From Bryobacterales bacterium (GTDB taxonomy: Bacteria > Acidobacteriota > Terriglobia > Bryobacterales > Bryobacteraceae): DNA of 64,000 nt. This document shows, piece by piece, positions 26,076 to 35,418 of the stretch. The stretch is taken from positions 40,707 to 104,706 of the forward strand of contig JAFAQY010000118.1 of NCBI GenBank assembly GCA_019261985.1. The letters are read 5' to 3'. The notes under the pieces were generated by a model. It searched no databases, was not told where the DNA came from, and saw only the letters and a program-made list of their open reading frames with translations. The position numbers were made by a program, and so were the translations under genes. Position 1 is the first letter of the stretch; every line of letters starts with the position of its first letter.

Positions 26076-26539
26076 TAGAGGTATCTCTCGAGAGTGTTGG
26101 CAATTGAGCCCGGGCTGAGGTCCGTGTGCAGATCGCCGTCGATCAGCATCGCAGGCGCGTGATCGCAGCAGCCGAGACACACAACCGGCAGAAAGGTGAA
26201 ACGTGAGTCCGCAGTCGTTCCCCCAAAATCGATGCCGAGCTGTTTTTCCAATTCTTCTCGAACCTGACGGTAGCCCATAACCCAGCAACTAACGCTGTCG
26301 CACAGGTGGATCACGTGGCGGCCGACGCGATGCCGGTAAATCAGGTTGTAAAAACTGGCAACAGAATCCAAATCCGCCTTACTCACTCCCAGATGGTTCG
26401 CAAGGTCCTGAATGGCTTCGTCGGAAACCCACCCGCGATGGCGCTGAACGATCTGGAGCGCATCGATCGTAACCGCGCTGCGCACCGGATAATTTTTGGC
26501 CTCGTGTTCGATCTCCCCGATCTCTTCGGCCGTTAACAT
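26075..26539 (-). CDS. nuoE: NADH-quinone oxidoreductase subunit E
   Basis: The 154-residue thioredoxin-fold subunit carries the [2Fe-2S] cluster N1a, with cysteines in 'LCDSVSCWVMG' and 'VVCLGCCDHAPAM'. The N-terminal helical bundle contains 'IDALQIVQRHRGWVSDEAIQ'. ATG 26539 (MLTAEEIGEI) is preferred to the upstream ATG 26572, which overlaps nuoCD. It lies 7 bases after nuoCD. Confidence 0.94.
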   Translation of the reverse strand: MLTAEEIGEIEHEAKNYPVRSAVTIDALQIVQRHRGWVSDEAIQDLANHLGVSKADLDSVASFYNLIYRHRVGRHVIHLCDSVSCWVMGYRQVREELEKQLGIDFGGTTADSRFTFLPVVCLGCCDHAPAMLIDGDLHTDLSPGSIANTLERYL

Positions 26540-26546
26540 CGAAACC

Positions 26547-28292
26547 TCAGCGATCAATATCCGCCAACACAAAATCCAGACTGCCCAGAATCGCCAACAA
26601 ATCCGGAACCATCAGGCCGCGGCACAAAAAAGGCAAGGTTTGCATGTGCGGGAACGATGGCGTCCGAATTCGAGTGCGGTAAGAGTAAGTGGCGCCATCG
26701 CTCACCAGGTAATAGCCGTTGTTTCCCTTGGTCGCCTCGATCGCGCCAAGTGCTTCGCCCGGCGGGAGTACCGGCCCCCAGCTCACTCCTAAGAAATGCG
26801 TGATCAGCGTCTCGATATCGTGCATGGTCCGGGGTTTTAGCGGCGGCGTAGTAAGGTGATGCTCGGCTTTGTGCGGTCCTCCCGGCATGTTATTCATGCA
26901 CTGCTCGATGATTCGCAAGCTTTGCCGCATCTCCTCGACGCGTACCACGGCGCGATCGTAGCAATCGCCTGTGCGGCCCATCGGAATATCGAAATCGAAT
27001 TGTTCGTAGCCGGAATAGGGCTGCTTCTTGCGAAAATCCCACGCCAAGCCGCACGCGCGCAGATTGGGGCCGGTCACGCCCCAGTCGATTGCCTCTTCCA
27101 CGGTGAGGCCGCCAATGCCTTTGGTCCGCCCCTGAAAAATCGAATTCTGCATGACTTCGGTGTCGTACTCGTCCAGGCGCTTCGGCAGGTAGTTCAGGAA
27201 ATCGCGGATCAGCCGGTCCCAGCCTTTGGGTAGATCGTCGGAAACACCCCCGATGCGGAACCAGTTCGGGTGCATGCGCGCGCCGCAGACTGCCTCGATG
27301 ATGGCGAAGGCCCGCTCGCGATCGTTAAAGGTATAGAACACCGGCGAAAGTTGGCCGAGATCTTGCGCAAACGTGCCGTACCAAACCAGGTGGTTGATGA
27401 TACGAAACAGCTCGGTCAACATCACGCGAATGGTTTGCCCGCGTGGCGGAACGTGGATTCCGGCGAGCGTCTCCACTGCCGTCAAATACGCCAGATTATT
27501 CGTCACTCCGGCAAGGTAATCGACGCGATCGGTGTACGGAATGTAGGTGTGCCAGGTCTGGCGTTCTCCCATCTTTTCCGCCCCGCGATGGTGAAACCCG
27601 ATCTCCGGTACCGCATCCAGAATTTCTTCGCCGTTCAGTTGCAGCACGATTCGTATAACTCCATGCGTGCCGGGATGCTGCGGCCCGACGTTCAGAAACA
27701 TGAAATCCTCTTCGTCGCGGGTACGAGTCAGGCCCCATTCTTCGGGGCGGAAGCGAAGCGCCTCCTGCTCGGCGGACTCCTTCCATTCAGGAAGCTCATA
27801 CGGCCCCATTTCAGTCGCTCGCGCGGGATGGTCCTTACGCAGCGGATGGCCGTTCCAGGTCTTCGGCATCAAAATGCGTTCCAGGTGAGGATGCCCGTCG
27901 AACACGATGCCGAACATATCCCATACTTCCCGCTCGTACCAGTTTGCGTTCGGCCAAATGCGCGTGACCGTGGGCAGCGAGAGGCGATCTTCGGTCAACC
28001 CGGTCTTGATCCGAATGTAGGAATTGCGATCGAACGAAAACAGTTGATACACCACCGTGTAATCGCTCGCGGGCTGGCCGTCGCGATGAGTGCGCATGCG
28101 CTCGTCAATCGCAGTCAGATCGTATAGCATGCGGTAGGGCTGGCCGATGTCTTCTTTCAGGAATCGAAGCAGTTCGGGAATGCGGTCTCGCGAGGTCCAA
28201 AGCGTAGGAATGTGATCCCGCGTTGTCTGCGCGGAGACAATGTTGCCGAAACGGTCCTGGATTTCATCGGTTACGGACAAAGCCGCGATCAT
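26547..28292 (-). CDS. nuoCD: NADH-quinone oxidoreductase fused subunit C/D
   Basis: The 581-residue fusion joins the 30-kDa subunit (NuoC, residues 1-175, '[20 protein letters not shown]' near 123) to the 49-kDa subunit (NuoD, about 190-581, '[19 protein letters not shown]' near 199). NuoD carries the quinone-site His and Tyr; '[20 protein letters not shown]' near 258 and the C-terminus '[10 protein letters not shown]' are typical. The fused form is characteristic of E. coli-like and some other operons; many bacteria have separate nuoC and nuoD. The start overlaps nuoB as ATGA. Confidence 0.96.
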   Translation of the reverse strand: MIAALSVTDEIQDRFGNIVSAQTTRDHIPTLWTSRDRIPELLRFLKEDIGQPYRMLYDLTAIDERMRTHRDGQPASDYTVVYQLFSFDRNSYIRIKTGLTEDRLSLPTVTRIWPNANWYEREVWDMFGIVFDGHPHLERILMPKTWNGHPLRKDHPARATEMGPYELPEWKESAEQEALRFRPEEWGLTRTRDEEDFMFLNVGPQHPGTHGVIRIVLQLNGEEILDAVPEIGFHHRGAEKMGERQTWHTYIPYTDRVDYLAGVTNNLAYLTAVETLAGIHVPPRGQTIRVMLTELFRIINHLVWYGTFAQDLGQLSPVFYTFNDRERAFAIIEAVCGARMHPNWFRIGGVSDDLPKGWDRLIRDFLNYLPKRLDEYDTEVMQNSIFQGRTKGIGGLTVEEAIDWGVTGPNLRACGLAWDFRKKQPYSGYEQFDFDIPMGRTGDCYDRAVVRVEEMRQSLRIIEQCMNNMPGGPHKAEHHLTTPPLKPRTMHDIETLITHFLGVSWGPVLPPGEALGAIEATKGNNGYYLVSDGATYSYRTRIRTPSFPHMQTLPFLCRGLMVPDLLAILGSLDFVLADIDR

Positions 28293-28930
28293 ACGGAATC
28301 CGGCTCCCTTAATACGGTCGCCGTCCGGCGGCCCGGGCGCTTTAAATCACGCAAGGATGGCAGGGGCGCGCGCTGCGTGTTTTGCGGTCCCACCGCCCAG
28401 CTCAGCGGACGCCGCTCCGTTCCTACTGCCTTTTGCAATAACAGCACGCCTTCCAGGAATGCGTCCGGACGCGGCGGGCATCCCGGCACATACACATCCA
28501 CCGGCAGGAATTTATCCACGCCCTGCACGACACTGTAGATGTCATACATGCCGCCGGAGTTCGCGCAGGATCCCATCGAGATTACCCACCGCGGCGCCAT
28601 CATCTGCTCATACAATCGTTGAATCACCGGAGCCATCTTGATGAACACCGTCCCGGCGATCACCATCAGATCCGCCTCGCGCGGCGTGCCGCGGATCACT
28701 TCGGCGCCGAAGCGCGCAAGATCATATTTGCTCGTAAGGCTGGTGGCCATCTCGACGTAGCAGCAAGAAAGCCCGAAATTGAACGGCCACATGGAATTCT
28801 TGCGCCCCCACGCGAGCAGGTCCTGCAGTCGCGTCAGGATCACGTTGCGCCGGACCGTGTGCTCCAGCGGCTCGTTCTCGCCGACCTGCACAAGCCCGGT
28901 TACGTCCGGCTTCGTCAGTGTCCAGGGCAT
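28289..28930 (-). CDS. nuoB: NADH-quinone oxidoreductase subunit B
   Basis: The 213-residue subunit carries the terminal cluster N2 that reduces quinone. The tandem cysteines are in '[11 protein letters not shown]' near residue 54; the other ligands are in '[17 protein letters not shown]' near 118 and '[16 protein letters not shown]' near 147. The C-terminal 35 residues are Arg/Pro-rich and not part of the core fold. Start and nuoA stop overlap by one base. Confidence 0.95.
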   Translation of the reverse strand: MPWTLTKPDVTGLVQVGENEPLEHTVRRNVILTRLQDLLAWGRKNSMWPFNFGLSCCYVEMATSLTSKYDLARFGAEVIRGTPREADLMVIAGTVFIKMAPVIQRLYEQMMAPRWVISMGSCANSGGMYDIYSVVQGVDKFLPVDVYVPGCPPRPDAFLEGVLLLQKAVGTERRPLSWAVGPQNTQRAPLPSLRDLKRPGRRTATVLREPDSV

Positions 28931-29310
28931 TATCGCTTCCCTGCGCGCTTGCGTAGCTCGTCAGGCGACCACTCCAGCGCTCCGATCCTCCACAGGTAAA
29001 TCAGCGCGAGTATCAGCACGCCCACGAAGACAACCATCTCCCAATATCCCTGCCAGCCCACTTCGCGTGCCGCCACGGCCCAGGCGAAGATAAATGCTGC
29101 TTCAAGGTCGAAGATCACGAAGAACACCGCAACCAAATAAAAGCGCGCTAAAAGGCGGACGTGCGCGGACCCTTCCGAAAGAATGCCGGCTTCGTACGGC
29201 GCGCCAGTAGCTGGCTGTAAATGCCTCTCGCCAAGGAGCCGCGAAACCACCAGCAACGCCGCCGCCAACGCGATGACGATGGCGAAGTACACCACGAATG
29301 GCCAAAGCAT
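28930..29310 (-). CDS. nuoA: NADH-quinone oxidoreductase subunit A
   Basis: The 126-residue first gene of the complex I operon has three membrane helices and the conserved '[20 protein letters not shown]' loop near residue 36 and '[18 protein letters not shown]' near 63 with acidic residues of the E-channel. ATG 29310 (MLWPFVVYF) is preferred; an ATG eight codons upstream (29334) is possible. The operon promoter should lie in the 164 bases upstream, shared divergently with the hibernation factor gene. Confidence 0.93.
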   Translation of the reverse strand: MLWPFVVYFAIVIALAAALLVVSRLLGERHLQPATGAPYEAGILSEGSAHVRLLARFYLVAVFFVIFDLEAAFIFAWAVAAREVGWQGYWEMVVFVGVLILALIYLWRIGALEWSPDELRKRAGKR

Positions 29311-29474
29311 AGGCGTCCTTTGGGTGATGCACACCGGGTGAGGAGTATTTCAGATAAACGCATCCAGCTGCGCATGTCAATTTTGCGCAGCCCTACGGCG
29401 GGAATCATTTGCGGCCGAACTCGAAACGGCAGGCGGCCGGATGTCATCCAGCGTAGTGCTGGGGGAGAATTGCT
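29311..29474. promoter_or_regulatory. divergent control region of the nuo operon and the hibernation factor gene
   Basis: The 164 bases separate the divergent starts of nuoA and the RaiA-like gene. No repeat copy lies here. The region includes gggggag at 29461-29467, a ribosome site for the TTG start at 29475. I cannot assign promoter hexamers with confidence. Confidence 0.4.
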
Positions 29475-30137
29475 TTGTTGCTGCAAGTCACTTTTCGGGA
29501 ATTTCCGCACTCACGTGAACTTGAGGACTACATTCGCACGCAAGCGGCGAAGCTCGAACGGTTCTATGACCGGATCGTTAGCTGCCGCGTGATCGTAGAG
29601 CGTCCGCAACGCGCCGCGTCAAGTAAGCTCTTTCACGTGCGTATCGATCTAAGTGTGCCCGGCGATGAACTGATCGTCAAACACACGCCGAGCCTGCATA
29701 GCACGTTACGTGACAACAAAGAGGAACGCTCGCGCGCAGAGGCCAGGGCGGTCCTCTCTCAAAAAGATCCCCGGCGCGCGATTCACGACGCCTTCGCCGA
29801 AATCAGGCGAAGTCTGCAGAACTATGCGCGGCGGCGCAGGCGCGAGGTGAAGCCCAAGGATTCTATCGCCCCCGCAAGGGTCAGCGAGCTATTCCCGGAT
29901 GAGAATTACGGTTTTCTTGAAACCATAGATGGCCGCGAAATCTACTTCAACGCGGCGAGCGTCCTGGACGGCAAGTTCCCCCGCCTGCGCATTGGGACGG
30001 AGGTGGATGTTGCCGAAGAAGAGGGCGAAAAGGGGCCGCAAGCGAGCACGGTCACGATAGTTCACCCGCGCAAGCAAGCTCGTCATGCCGCGACTTTCGT
30101 CCCGGTCTCACCGCGAAAAGTAAGCGCGCAGCGTTGA
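29475..30137 (+). CDS. HPF/RaiA-type ribosome hibernation factor with C-terminal cold-shock-like domain
   Basis: The 220-residue protein starts with TTG at 29475, seven bases after gggggag. Residues 1-115 resemble the HPF/RaiA (sigma-54 modulation) domain: 'HSRELEDYIRTQAAKLERFY' near 12-31 and a basic helix ('IRRSLQNYARRRRREVK') that would contact 16S rRNA. Residues 130-205 look like an OB-fold cold-shock domain ('NYGFLETIDGREIYFNAASV' near 143, then 'GTEVDVAEEEGEKGPQASTV'). The combination suggests a factor that binds the ribosomal subunit interface and RNA under stress. It stands alone between the nuo and fds operons. RaiA-CSD combinations are known in several phyla; function of this one is inferred. 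Confidence 0.82.
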   Translation: MLLQVTFREFPHSRELEDYIRTQAAKLERFYDRIVSCRVIVERPQRAASSKLFHVRIDLSVPGDELIVKHTPSLHSTLRDNKEERSRAEARAVLSQKDPRRAIHDAFAEIRRSLQNYARRRRREVKPKDSIAPARVSELFPDENYGFLETIDGREIYFNAASVLDGKFPRLRIGTEVDVAEEEGEKGPQASTVTIVHPRKQARHAATFVPVSPRKVSAQR

Positions 30138-30180
30138 GAATTGTTCGGTCCAGCGGCGAGATCCCGCGCGCGAAGGCGCG

Positions 30181-30387
30181 TTACGTCAGCCGCTTTACCG
30201 CCTCCAGTGCCAGTTCATGCAGTCCGCCGCCGCCCTCGGCCACGTATTGCTTGATCTGATCCCGCATCCGGCGCTCCCAGAAATCTTTGATGTGCTTGGT
30301 GACCCCCGCGACGGCTTCGTCGTGCGGGTAGCCTGCAAAAAACAGGGCGATCTGGTTCGCCATGTGAACCATATTGTCGTTCCTCAT
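30181..30387 (-). CDS. fdsD: formate dehydrogenase delta subunit (FdsD-like)
   Basis: The 68-residue protein matches the small FdsD family: 'HMANQIALFFAGYPHDEAVA' at 8-27, then 'HIKDFWERRMRDQIKQYV'. FdsD is needed for activity of soluble NAD-dependent formate dehydrogenases, probably in cofactor insertion or maturation, and is usually the last gene of the fds operon as here. It starts 15 bases after the fdsA stop. Starts at 30387, 30372 and 30363 are all possible in frame. Confidence 0.85.
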   Translation of the reverse strand: MRNDNMVHMANQIALFFAGYPHDEAVAGVTKHIKDFWERRMRDQIKQYVAEGGGGLHELALEAVKRLT

Positions 30388-30402
30388 GTGATACGAACTG
30401 CG

Positions 30403-33237
30403 TTACGCGTTCTGGACCTGCGTGGTCTGTTTACGGGTCTCCAGGTATTGCTCCTGCCACTCGGAAATCCGCCTCGCCGGCGCAACCTGTACCGCGGTCA
30501 CTTTGTACTCGGGGCAGTCGGTGGCCCAATCGGAGAACTCGGTCGTAACCACGTTCGCTCCCGTGAAGCCGTGGTGGAATGTCGTGTAGACCACGCCGGG
30601 TTGCATGCGCTCGCTGATGTGCGCGTGCAAAGTGGTCTCGCCCGCGCGGCTGGTTAGCGAAACGCGATCGCCTTCCTTAATCCCGCGCTCCTCAGCGTCG
30701 TGCGCATGAATTTCGAGAATGTCTTCGGGATGCCACACGTTGTTTTCCGTGCGAGCCGTCTGCGCGCCCACGTTGTATTGAGTCAAGATTCGGCCCGTGG
30801 TCAGAATCAGCGGGAACTTCCGCGAGGTCCGCTCATCCGTCGGCACAAATTCCGTAATCAAGAAGCGTCCTTTTCCGCGCACGAACTGGCCGATGTGCAT
30901 GATCGGCGTCCCTTCCGGAGCCTTGTCGTTGCAGGGCCACGTCACGCTGCCCAGCCGGTCGATCTTGTCGAAGGTTACGCCCGCGAAAGTCGGCGTCAGG
31001 CGCGCGATCTCGTCCATGATCTCCGACGGGTGCGAATAATTCATCGGATAACCCATGGCGTTCGAGAGCTTCATCGTGATTTCCCAATCGCCCAAGCCCT
31101 GCATCGGCGGAATCGCCTTCCGTACGCGGCCCAAGCGCCGCTCGGCATTGGTGAAGGTCCCGTCTTTTTCAAGGAACGAAGAGCCCGGCAGGAACACGTG
31201 CGCGTAGCTCGCGGTCTCGTTCAAGAAAAGGTCCTGCACCACCACGCACTCCATGGCGGACAGGCCGGCGGTCATATGCTTTGTGTTCGGGTCGGACTGG
31301 ATGATGTCCTCGCCCTGAATGTAGATGCCCTTGAAGGTGCCGTCCACGGCGGCATCGATCATGTTTTTGATTCGAAGGCCGGGCTCATCGGAGAGCGGCA
31401 CGCCCCAGTCCTGCTCGAACGACTCGCGAACAGCTTTATCCGAGACATGCCGGTAGCCGGTGAACTCGTGCGGGAATGAGCCCATGTCGCACGAGCCTTG
31501 CACGTTGTTCTGCCCCCGCAGCGGATTCACGCCCACGCCGCGCCGGCCGATGTTGCCGGTCGCCATCGCAAGATTAGCCATGCACATTACCATCGTCGAC
31601 CCTTGGCTGTGTTCGGTGACGCCGAGGCCGTAGTAGATGGCCGAGTTCGGGCCCTTCGCGTACAGACGCGCTGCGCCGCGAACCTCAGCGGCCGGCACGC
31701 CGGTGAATTGCTCCATCGCTTCGGGCGAGTTACGCTCTTCCGCGACGAACTTGCGCCACTTTTCGAACTCCACCAAGTCGCACCGTTCTTTGACGAACTC
31801 TTCGTTCAGCAGGCCTTCGGTAACGATCACGTGCGCGAGCGCATTGGCCATCGCGACGTTGCTTCCCGGCTGAAGCGCCAGATGATAATCCGCCTGGACA
31901 TGCGCCGACCGCACCAGATCGATGCGGCGCGGATCGATGACGATTAATTTCGCTCCCTGGCGCAACCGCGCCTTCATGTGCGAGGCGAAGACCGGGTGCG
32001 CATCCGTTGGATTCGCGCCGATCACCATAATCACATCCGCCTGCTCGACGGAATCGAAGTCCTGAGTGCCGGCCGAAGTGCCGAAGGTGTTCTTTAACCC
32101 GTAGCCCGTCGGCGAATGGCACACGCGCGCGCAGGTATCGGTGTTGTTGTTGCCGAAAGCGGCGCGGATCATTTTCTGAACGAGGTATGTTTCTTCATTG
32201 GTGCAGCGCGACGAACTAATTCCACCGATAGATTCGCGCCCGTACTTGGCCTGGATGCGCTTGAACTCGCCAGCGGTGTAATCAATGGCTTCGTCCCAGG
32301 AGACTTCCTTCCATGGGTCCGTAATTTTGGACCGGATCATCGGGTTCAGAATGCGATCCTTATGCGTGGCGTAGCCCCACGCGAAGCGGCCCTTCACGCA
32401 GGAATGGCCGTGGTTCGCCTTCCCGTCTTTATAAGGCAGCATGCGGACCACTTCATTGCCCTGCATCTCCGCCTTGAACGTGCACCCGACACCGCAATAC
32501 GCGCAGGTGGTAATCACACTGTGCTCGCCCTGGCCCTTTTCCACAACGCTCTTTTCGATCAGCGTCGCGGTGGGACACGCCTGGACGCACGCGCCGCAGG
32601 AAACGCACTCGGATTCTAAAAATTGTGTCCCACCCGGAGAAACTTTCGAGGCAAACCCGCGGCCCTCGATCGTGAGGGCGAATGTCCCTTGCACTTCTTC
32701 GCACGCCCGCACGCAGCGCGAACAAACGATGCACTTCGCCGGCTCGAACTGAAAGTAAGGGTTCGAGCCGTCGATCTTTTCGGGGGTCTTAAAATGATTC
32801 GCGCCGTCCATTCCGTAGCGGACTTCGCGCAGTCCGACTACGCCCGCCATGTCTTGCAGCTCGCAGTTGCCGTTGGCCGCGCACGTGAGGCAATCCAGCG
32901 GATGGTCGGAGATGTACAATTCCATCACGCCGCGCCGCAGCTTCGCGAGCTTTGGCGATTGCGTCCGTACTTTCATGCCTGGCTCCGCCAAAGTGGTGCA
33001 GGATGCGGGAGTGCCGCGCCGCCCTTCGACCTCGACCAGACACAAGCGGCAGGACCCGAACGCCTCGACGCTATCGGTGGCGCAGAGCTTAGGGACCTGA
33101 ACGCCCGCCTCCACCGCGGCGCGCATCAATGAGGTTCCGGCGGGAACCGTTACCGGTTTGCCGTCGATTTCGAGCGTGAACGTTTGTCCGGCAGTGCGCG
33201 CCGGCGTACCGTAGTCGACTTCTTGTATTAGTGCCAT
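30403..33237 (-). CDS. fdsA: NAD-dependent formate dehydrogenase alpha subunit (molybdopterin, Fe-S)
   Basis: The 944-residue catalytic subunit oxidises formate to CO2 at a bis-MGD Mo or W centre. Residues 18-95 are a 2Fe-2S domain ('FGSCRLCLVEVEGRRGTPAS'). A NuoG-like His-Cys cluster ('HPLDCLTCAANGNCELQD') follows near 110, then two 4Fe-4S motifs ('CIVCSRCVRACEEV', 'CVSCGACVQACPTA') and the cluster preceding the catalytic fold ('CAYCGVGCTF'). The metal ligand is probably the Cys in 'ARVCHSPTGYGLK'; 'GRILTQYNVGAQTART' near the C-terminus is the dinucleotide-binding end of the cofactor. It is cysteine-type, so no SECIS is needed. The start overlaps fdsB by 10 bases. Confidence 0.93.
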   Translation of the reverse strand: MALIQEVDYGTPARTAGQTFTLEIDGKPVTVPAGTSLMRAAVEAGVQVPKLCATDSVEAFGSCRLCLVEVEGRRGTPASCTTLAEPGMKVRTQSPKLAKLRRGVMELYISDHPLDCLTCAANGNCELQDMAGVVGLREVRYGMDGANHFKTPEKIDGSNPYFQFEPAKCIVCSRCVRACEEVQGTFALTIEGRGFASKVSPGGTQFLESECVSCGACVQACPTATLIEKSVVEKGQGEHSVITTCAYCGVGCTFKAEMQGNEVVRMLPYKDGKANHGHSCVKGRFAWGYATHKDRILNPMIRSKITDPWKEVSWDEAIDYTAGEFKRIQAKYGRESIGGISSSRCTNEETYLVQKMIRAAFGNNNTDTCARVCHSPTGYGLKNTFGTSAGTQDFDSVEQADVIMVIGANPTDAHPVFASHMKARLRQGAKLIVIDPRRIDLVRSAHVQADYHLALQPGSNVAMANALAHVIVTEGLLNEEFVKERCDLVEFEKWRKFVAEERNSPEAMEQFTGVPAAEVRGAARLYAKGPNSAIYYGLGVTEHSQGSTMVMCMANLAMATGNIGRRGVGVNPLRGQNNVQGSCDMGSFPHEFTGYRHVSDKAVRESFEQDWGVPLSDEPGLRIKNMIDAAVDGTFKGIYIQGEDIIQSDPNTKHMTAGLSAMECVVVQDLFLNETASYAHVFLPGSSFLEKDGTFTNAERRLGRVRKAIPPMQGLGDWEITMKLSNAMGYPMNYSHPSEIMDEIARLTPTFAGVTFDKIDRLGSVTWPCNDKAPEGTPIMHIGQFVRGKGRFLITEFVPTDERTSRKFPLILTTGRILTQYNVGAQTARTENNVWHPEDILEIHAHDAEERGIKEGDRVSLTSRAGETTLHAHISERMQPGVVYTTFHHGFTGANVVTTEFSDWATDCPEYKVTAVQVAPARRISEWQEQYLETRKQTTQVQNA

Positions 33238-34814
33238 GGCTGTTTTTCCTGGGCCGATAGAGAAGCAACCGGCAGAGATGCCGGCTTAGAAAAATCTTCC
33301 GGAAAATACCGGACGGCGCTCAGCACCGGGTACGGCGTCAGCCCGCCCAGCGCGCACAGCGATCCATCCAGCAGCAGCTCGCATAAATCGTCGAGCAATT
33401 CGAGATTCTTGGTCCGGTCTTCGTTCGCAATGATGCGATCGATTACTTCCACGCCGCGTGTCGAGCCGACGCGGCAGGGCGTGCACTTTCCGCAGCTTTC
33501 AATGGCGCAGAACTCCATCGCAAAACGCGCCTGCTTAGCCAAATCGACGGTATCGTCGAACACCACGATTCCGCCGTGGCCGACCAAGCCTTTCAACTCC
33601 GCGAATTTCTCATAATCGAGGGGAGTGTCGAGCAACGATTCCGGGAAATAGGCGCCCAGCGGCCCGCCGACCTGAACCGCCCGTAACGGCCTGCCTGTGG
33701 CCGTTCCGCCGCCGAAATCGTAAATGGCTTCGCGCAGGGTGATCCCGAATGCCTTCTCCACCAGCCCGCCGTACTTAATATTTCCCGCAAGCTGGATGGT
33801 CAGCGTACCGCGCGATCTGCCCATTCCGAAATCGCGGTAGAACTCCGCGCCCTTATCCAGAATGATCGGAACCGTCGCAAGCGAGATCACGTTGTTCATC
33901 ACTGTCGGCTTGCCGAAAAGGCCTTGGATCGCCGGCAGCGGGGGCTTCGGCCGGATCTGGCCGCGCTTGCCTTCCAGGCTTTCGAGCAGCGAGGTTTCCT
34001 CGCCGCAGATATATGCTCCTGCGCCCATCCGGACGTCTAAATCGAAGCTCTTGCCGGTTCCACAAACGTTCGTGCCAAGATATCCGTTCGCCCGCGCGAT
34101 CTCAATGGCGCGCCGCATGGTGCGGACCGCGTGCGGATACTCGGAGCGGATGTAGATATAGCCCATCGTCGCGCCCACAGCGATTCCAGCGATAGTCATC
34201 CCCTCGATCAGCACGAACGGATCGCCTTCCATGATCATGCGATCGGCGTAGGTGCCGCTATCGCCCTCATCGGCATTGCAGACGATATATTTTTGATCCG
34301 CCGCGGTGTTCAAAACGGTGCGCCACTTTATGCCGGTCGGGAAGCCGGCGCCGCCGCGCCCGCGCAAACCGGAGTTGAGCACTTCATCCACAATCCCCGA
34401 AGCGCTCATATTGAGCGCGCGCTGAAGGCCGCGGTAACCGTTGTGCGCCTTGTAATCGTCAATCGACAGCGGATCGGTGATGCCGCAACGCGCGAACGTC
34501 AGCCGCTCCTGCTTTTTCAGATACGGGTGTTCTTCAGTAAGCCCTATACACAGCGGATGCGCGCCGCCCTCGATCAAATTGCGATCGAACATGCCTTCTA
34601 CGGCTTCCGGAATTACCCTGCCATACCCGACGCGTCCTTTCGGGGTATCGACTTCGACCAGCGGCTCCAGCCAGAACATGCCGCGCGAGCCGTTGCGCAC
34701 GACTTCCGCATCCAGGCGCCGCGCCGCGATCTGAGTCTCGATGGCGCGCGCCACCACGTCTGCGCCCATGGCAAGCGCGGCGGCGTCGCAGGGAACGTAT
34801 ATCCTGGTGCTCAC
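33228..34814 (-). CDS. fdsB: NAD-dependent formate dehydrogenase beta subunit (FMN, NADH)
   Basis: The 528-residue diaphorase subunit passes electrons from the alpha subunit to NAD. Residues 1-95 form a thioredoxin-like extension; residues 110-500 are NuoF-like with 'LRGRGGAGFPTGIKWRT' near 149, 'CNADEGDSGTYADR' near 180, 'YICGEETSLLESLEGKRGQ' near 269 and the cluster motif 'ESCGKCTPCRVGSTRG' near 446, with a fourth Cys in 'DGSLCALGG'. It starts with GTG 34814 overlapping the fdsG stop (GTGA). Confidence 0.93.
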   Translation of the reverse strand: MSTRIYVPCDAAALAMGADVVARAIETQIAARRLDAEVVRNGSRGMFWLEPLVEVDTPKGRVGYGRVIPEAVEGMFDRNLIEGGAHPLCIGLTEEHPYLKKQERLTFARCGITDPLSIDDYKAHNGYRGLQRALNMSASGIVDEVLNSGLRGRGGAGFPTGIKWRTVLNTAADQKYIVCNADEGDSGTYADRMIMEGDPFVLIEGMTIAGIAVGATMGYIYIRSEYPHAVRTMRRAIEIARANGYLGTNVCGTGKSFDLDVRMGAGAYICGEETSLLESLEGKRGQIRPKPPLPAIQGLFGKPTVMNNVISLATVPIILDKGAEFYRDFGMGRSRGTLTIQLAGNIKYGGLVEKAFGITLREAIYDFGGGTATGRPLRAVQVGGPLGAYFPESLLDTPLDYEKFAELKGLVGHGGIVVFDDTVDLAKQARFAMEFCAIESCGKCTPCRVGSTRGVEVIDRIIANEDRTKNLELLDDLCELLLDGSLCALGGLTPYPVLSAVRYFPEDFSKPASLPVASLSAQEKQPWH

Positions 34815-35290
34815 ATCCGCCTCCGCGCGCCGTCAATCAGCGAATCCGCGACGTCCGCCGTAACTCTTCCGTACGGCTTGCCATCCAGCATCACAGCCGG
34901 AGAAAGCGCGCACAGACCCAGACAGAAAACCTGTTCGGCCGTAAAGCTGCCGTCTTCGGTGGTCTGGCCAAGCTTCGCGCCCAACCGGTTTTCCACATGA
35001 GAGATCAACTTATCGCAACCCATCGACTGGCATGACTCCGCGCGGCAGATTTTCAAGGTATGGCGCCCGGGCGGCGAATGCCGGAAATCGTGATAAAAGC
35101 TGATAGTGCCATGGACTTCGGCTTTGGAGATGTTCAGCGCATCCGCAATGAGCGCGATGGCCGCTTCATCTATGTACCCGAACTCCTCTTGCAGCGAATG
35201 CAAAATGGGTAGGAGCGCGCCGGGGAGCCCCTCCAATTCCGTAATCCGAGTGCGTGCCTTATCGGCGTCCCAGGCTTGAGCGACGCTCAT
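34811..35290 (-). CDS. fdsG: NAD-dependent formate dehydrogenase gamma subunit (2Fe-2S)
   Basis: The 159-residue NuoE-like thioredoxin-fold subunit carries a [2Fe-2S] cluster with cysteines in 'ICRAESCQSMG' near 84 and 'VFCLGLCALSPAVM' near 121. The helical N-terminus contains 'LPILHSLQEEFGYIDEAAIA'. It is the first gene of the fdsG-fdsB-fdsA-fdsD operon; the promoter must lie upstream of 35290. Accessory fdhD/fdsC and Mo-cofactor genes are not in the window. Confidence 0.92.
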   Translation of the reverse strand: MSVAQAWDADKARTRITELEGLPGALLPILHSLQEEFGYIDEAAIALIADALNISKAEVHGTISFYHDFRHSPPGRHTLKICRAESCQSMGCDKLISHVENRLGAKLGQTTEDGSFTAEQVFCLGLCALSPAVMLDGKPYGRVTADVADSLIDGARRRM

Positions 35291-35358
35291 GAAGTTCTTT
35301 TCTCTCTAACCATTACGCAGTTTATCATGGTATGCCCGTAATCGGCCATTGCCGAACG

Positions 35359-35400
35359 GTGGGGCAGGCTTTAGTCTGCGGCGGGCCTTCAGCCCGCTTG
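35359..35400. repeat. dispersed multi-hairpin repeat, copy 4 (partial)
   Basis: It begins gtggggcaggctttagtctg and continues with the hairpin gcgggccttcagcccgc. The other terminus is missing. It lies about 70 bases upstream of fdsG. Confidence 0.75.
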
Positions 35401-35418
35401 TAGTTACGTGAAGTCTCC

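Noticed and set aside
26076..26288. 71-codon N-terminal extension of nuoF
   Set aside because: It overlaps nuoE and is not family-like; ATG 26075 is coupled to the nuoE stop.
32200..32260. Selenocysteine codon in the formate dehydrogenase alpha subunit
   Set aside because: The metal-ligand position reads Cys (ARVCHSPT) and the frame has no internal TGA.
30700..35000. Several plus-strand frames of 150-290 codons opposite the fds operon
   Set aside because: All are antisense shadows of well-supported Fe-S and flavin subunits.
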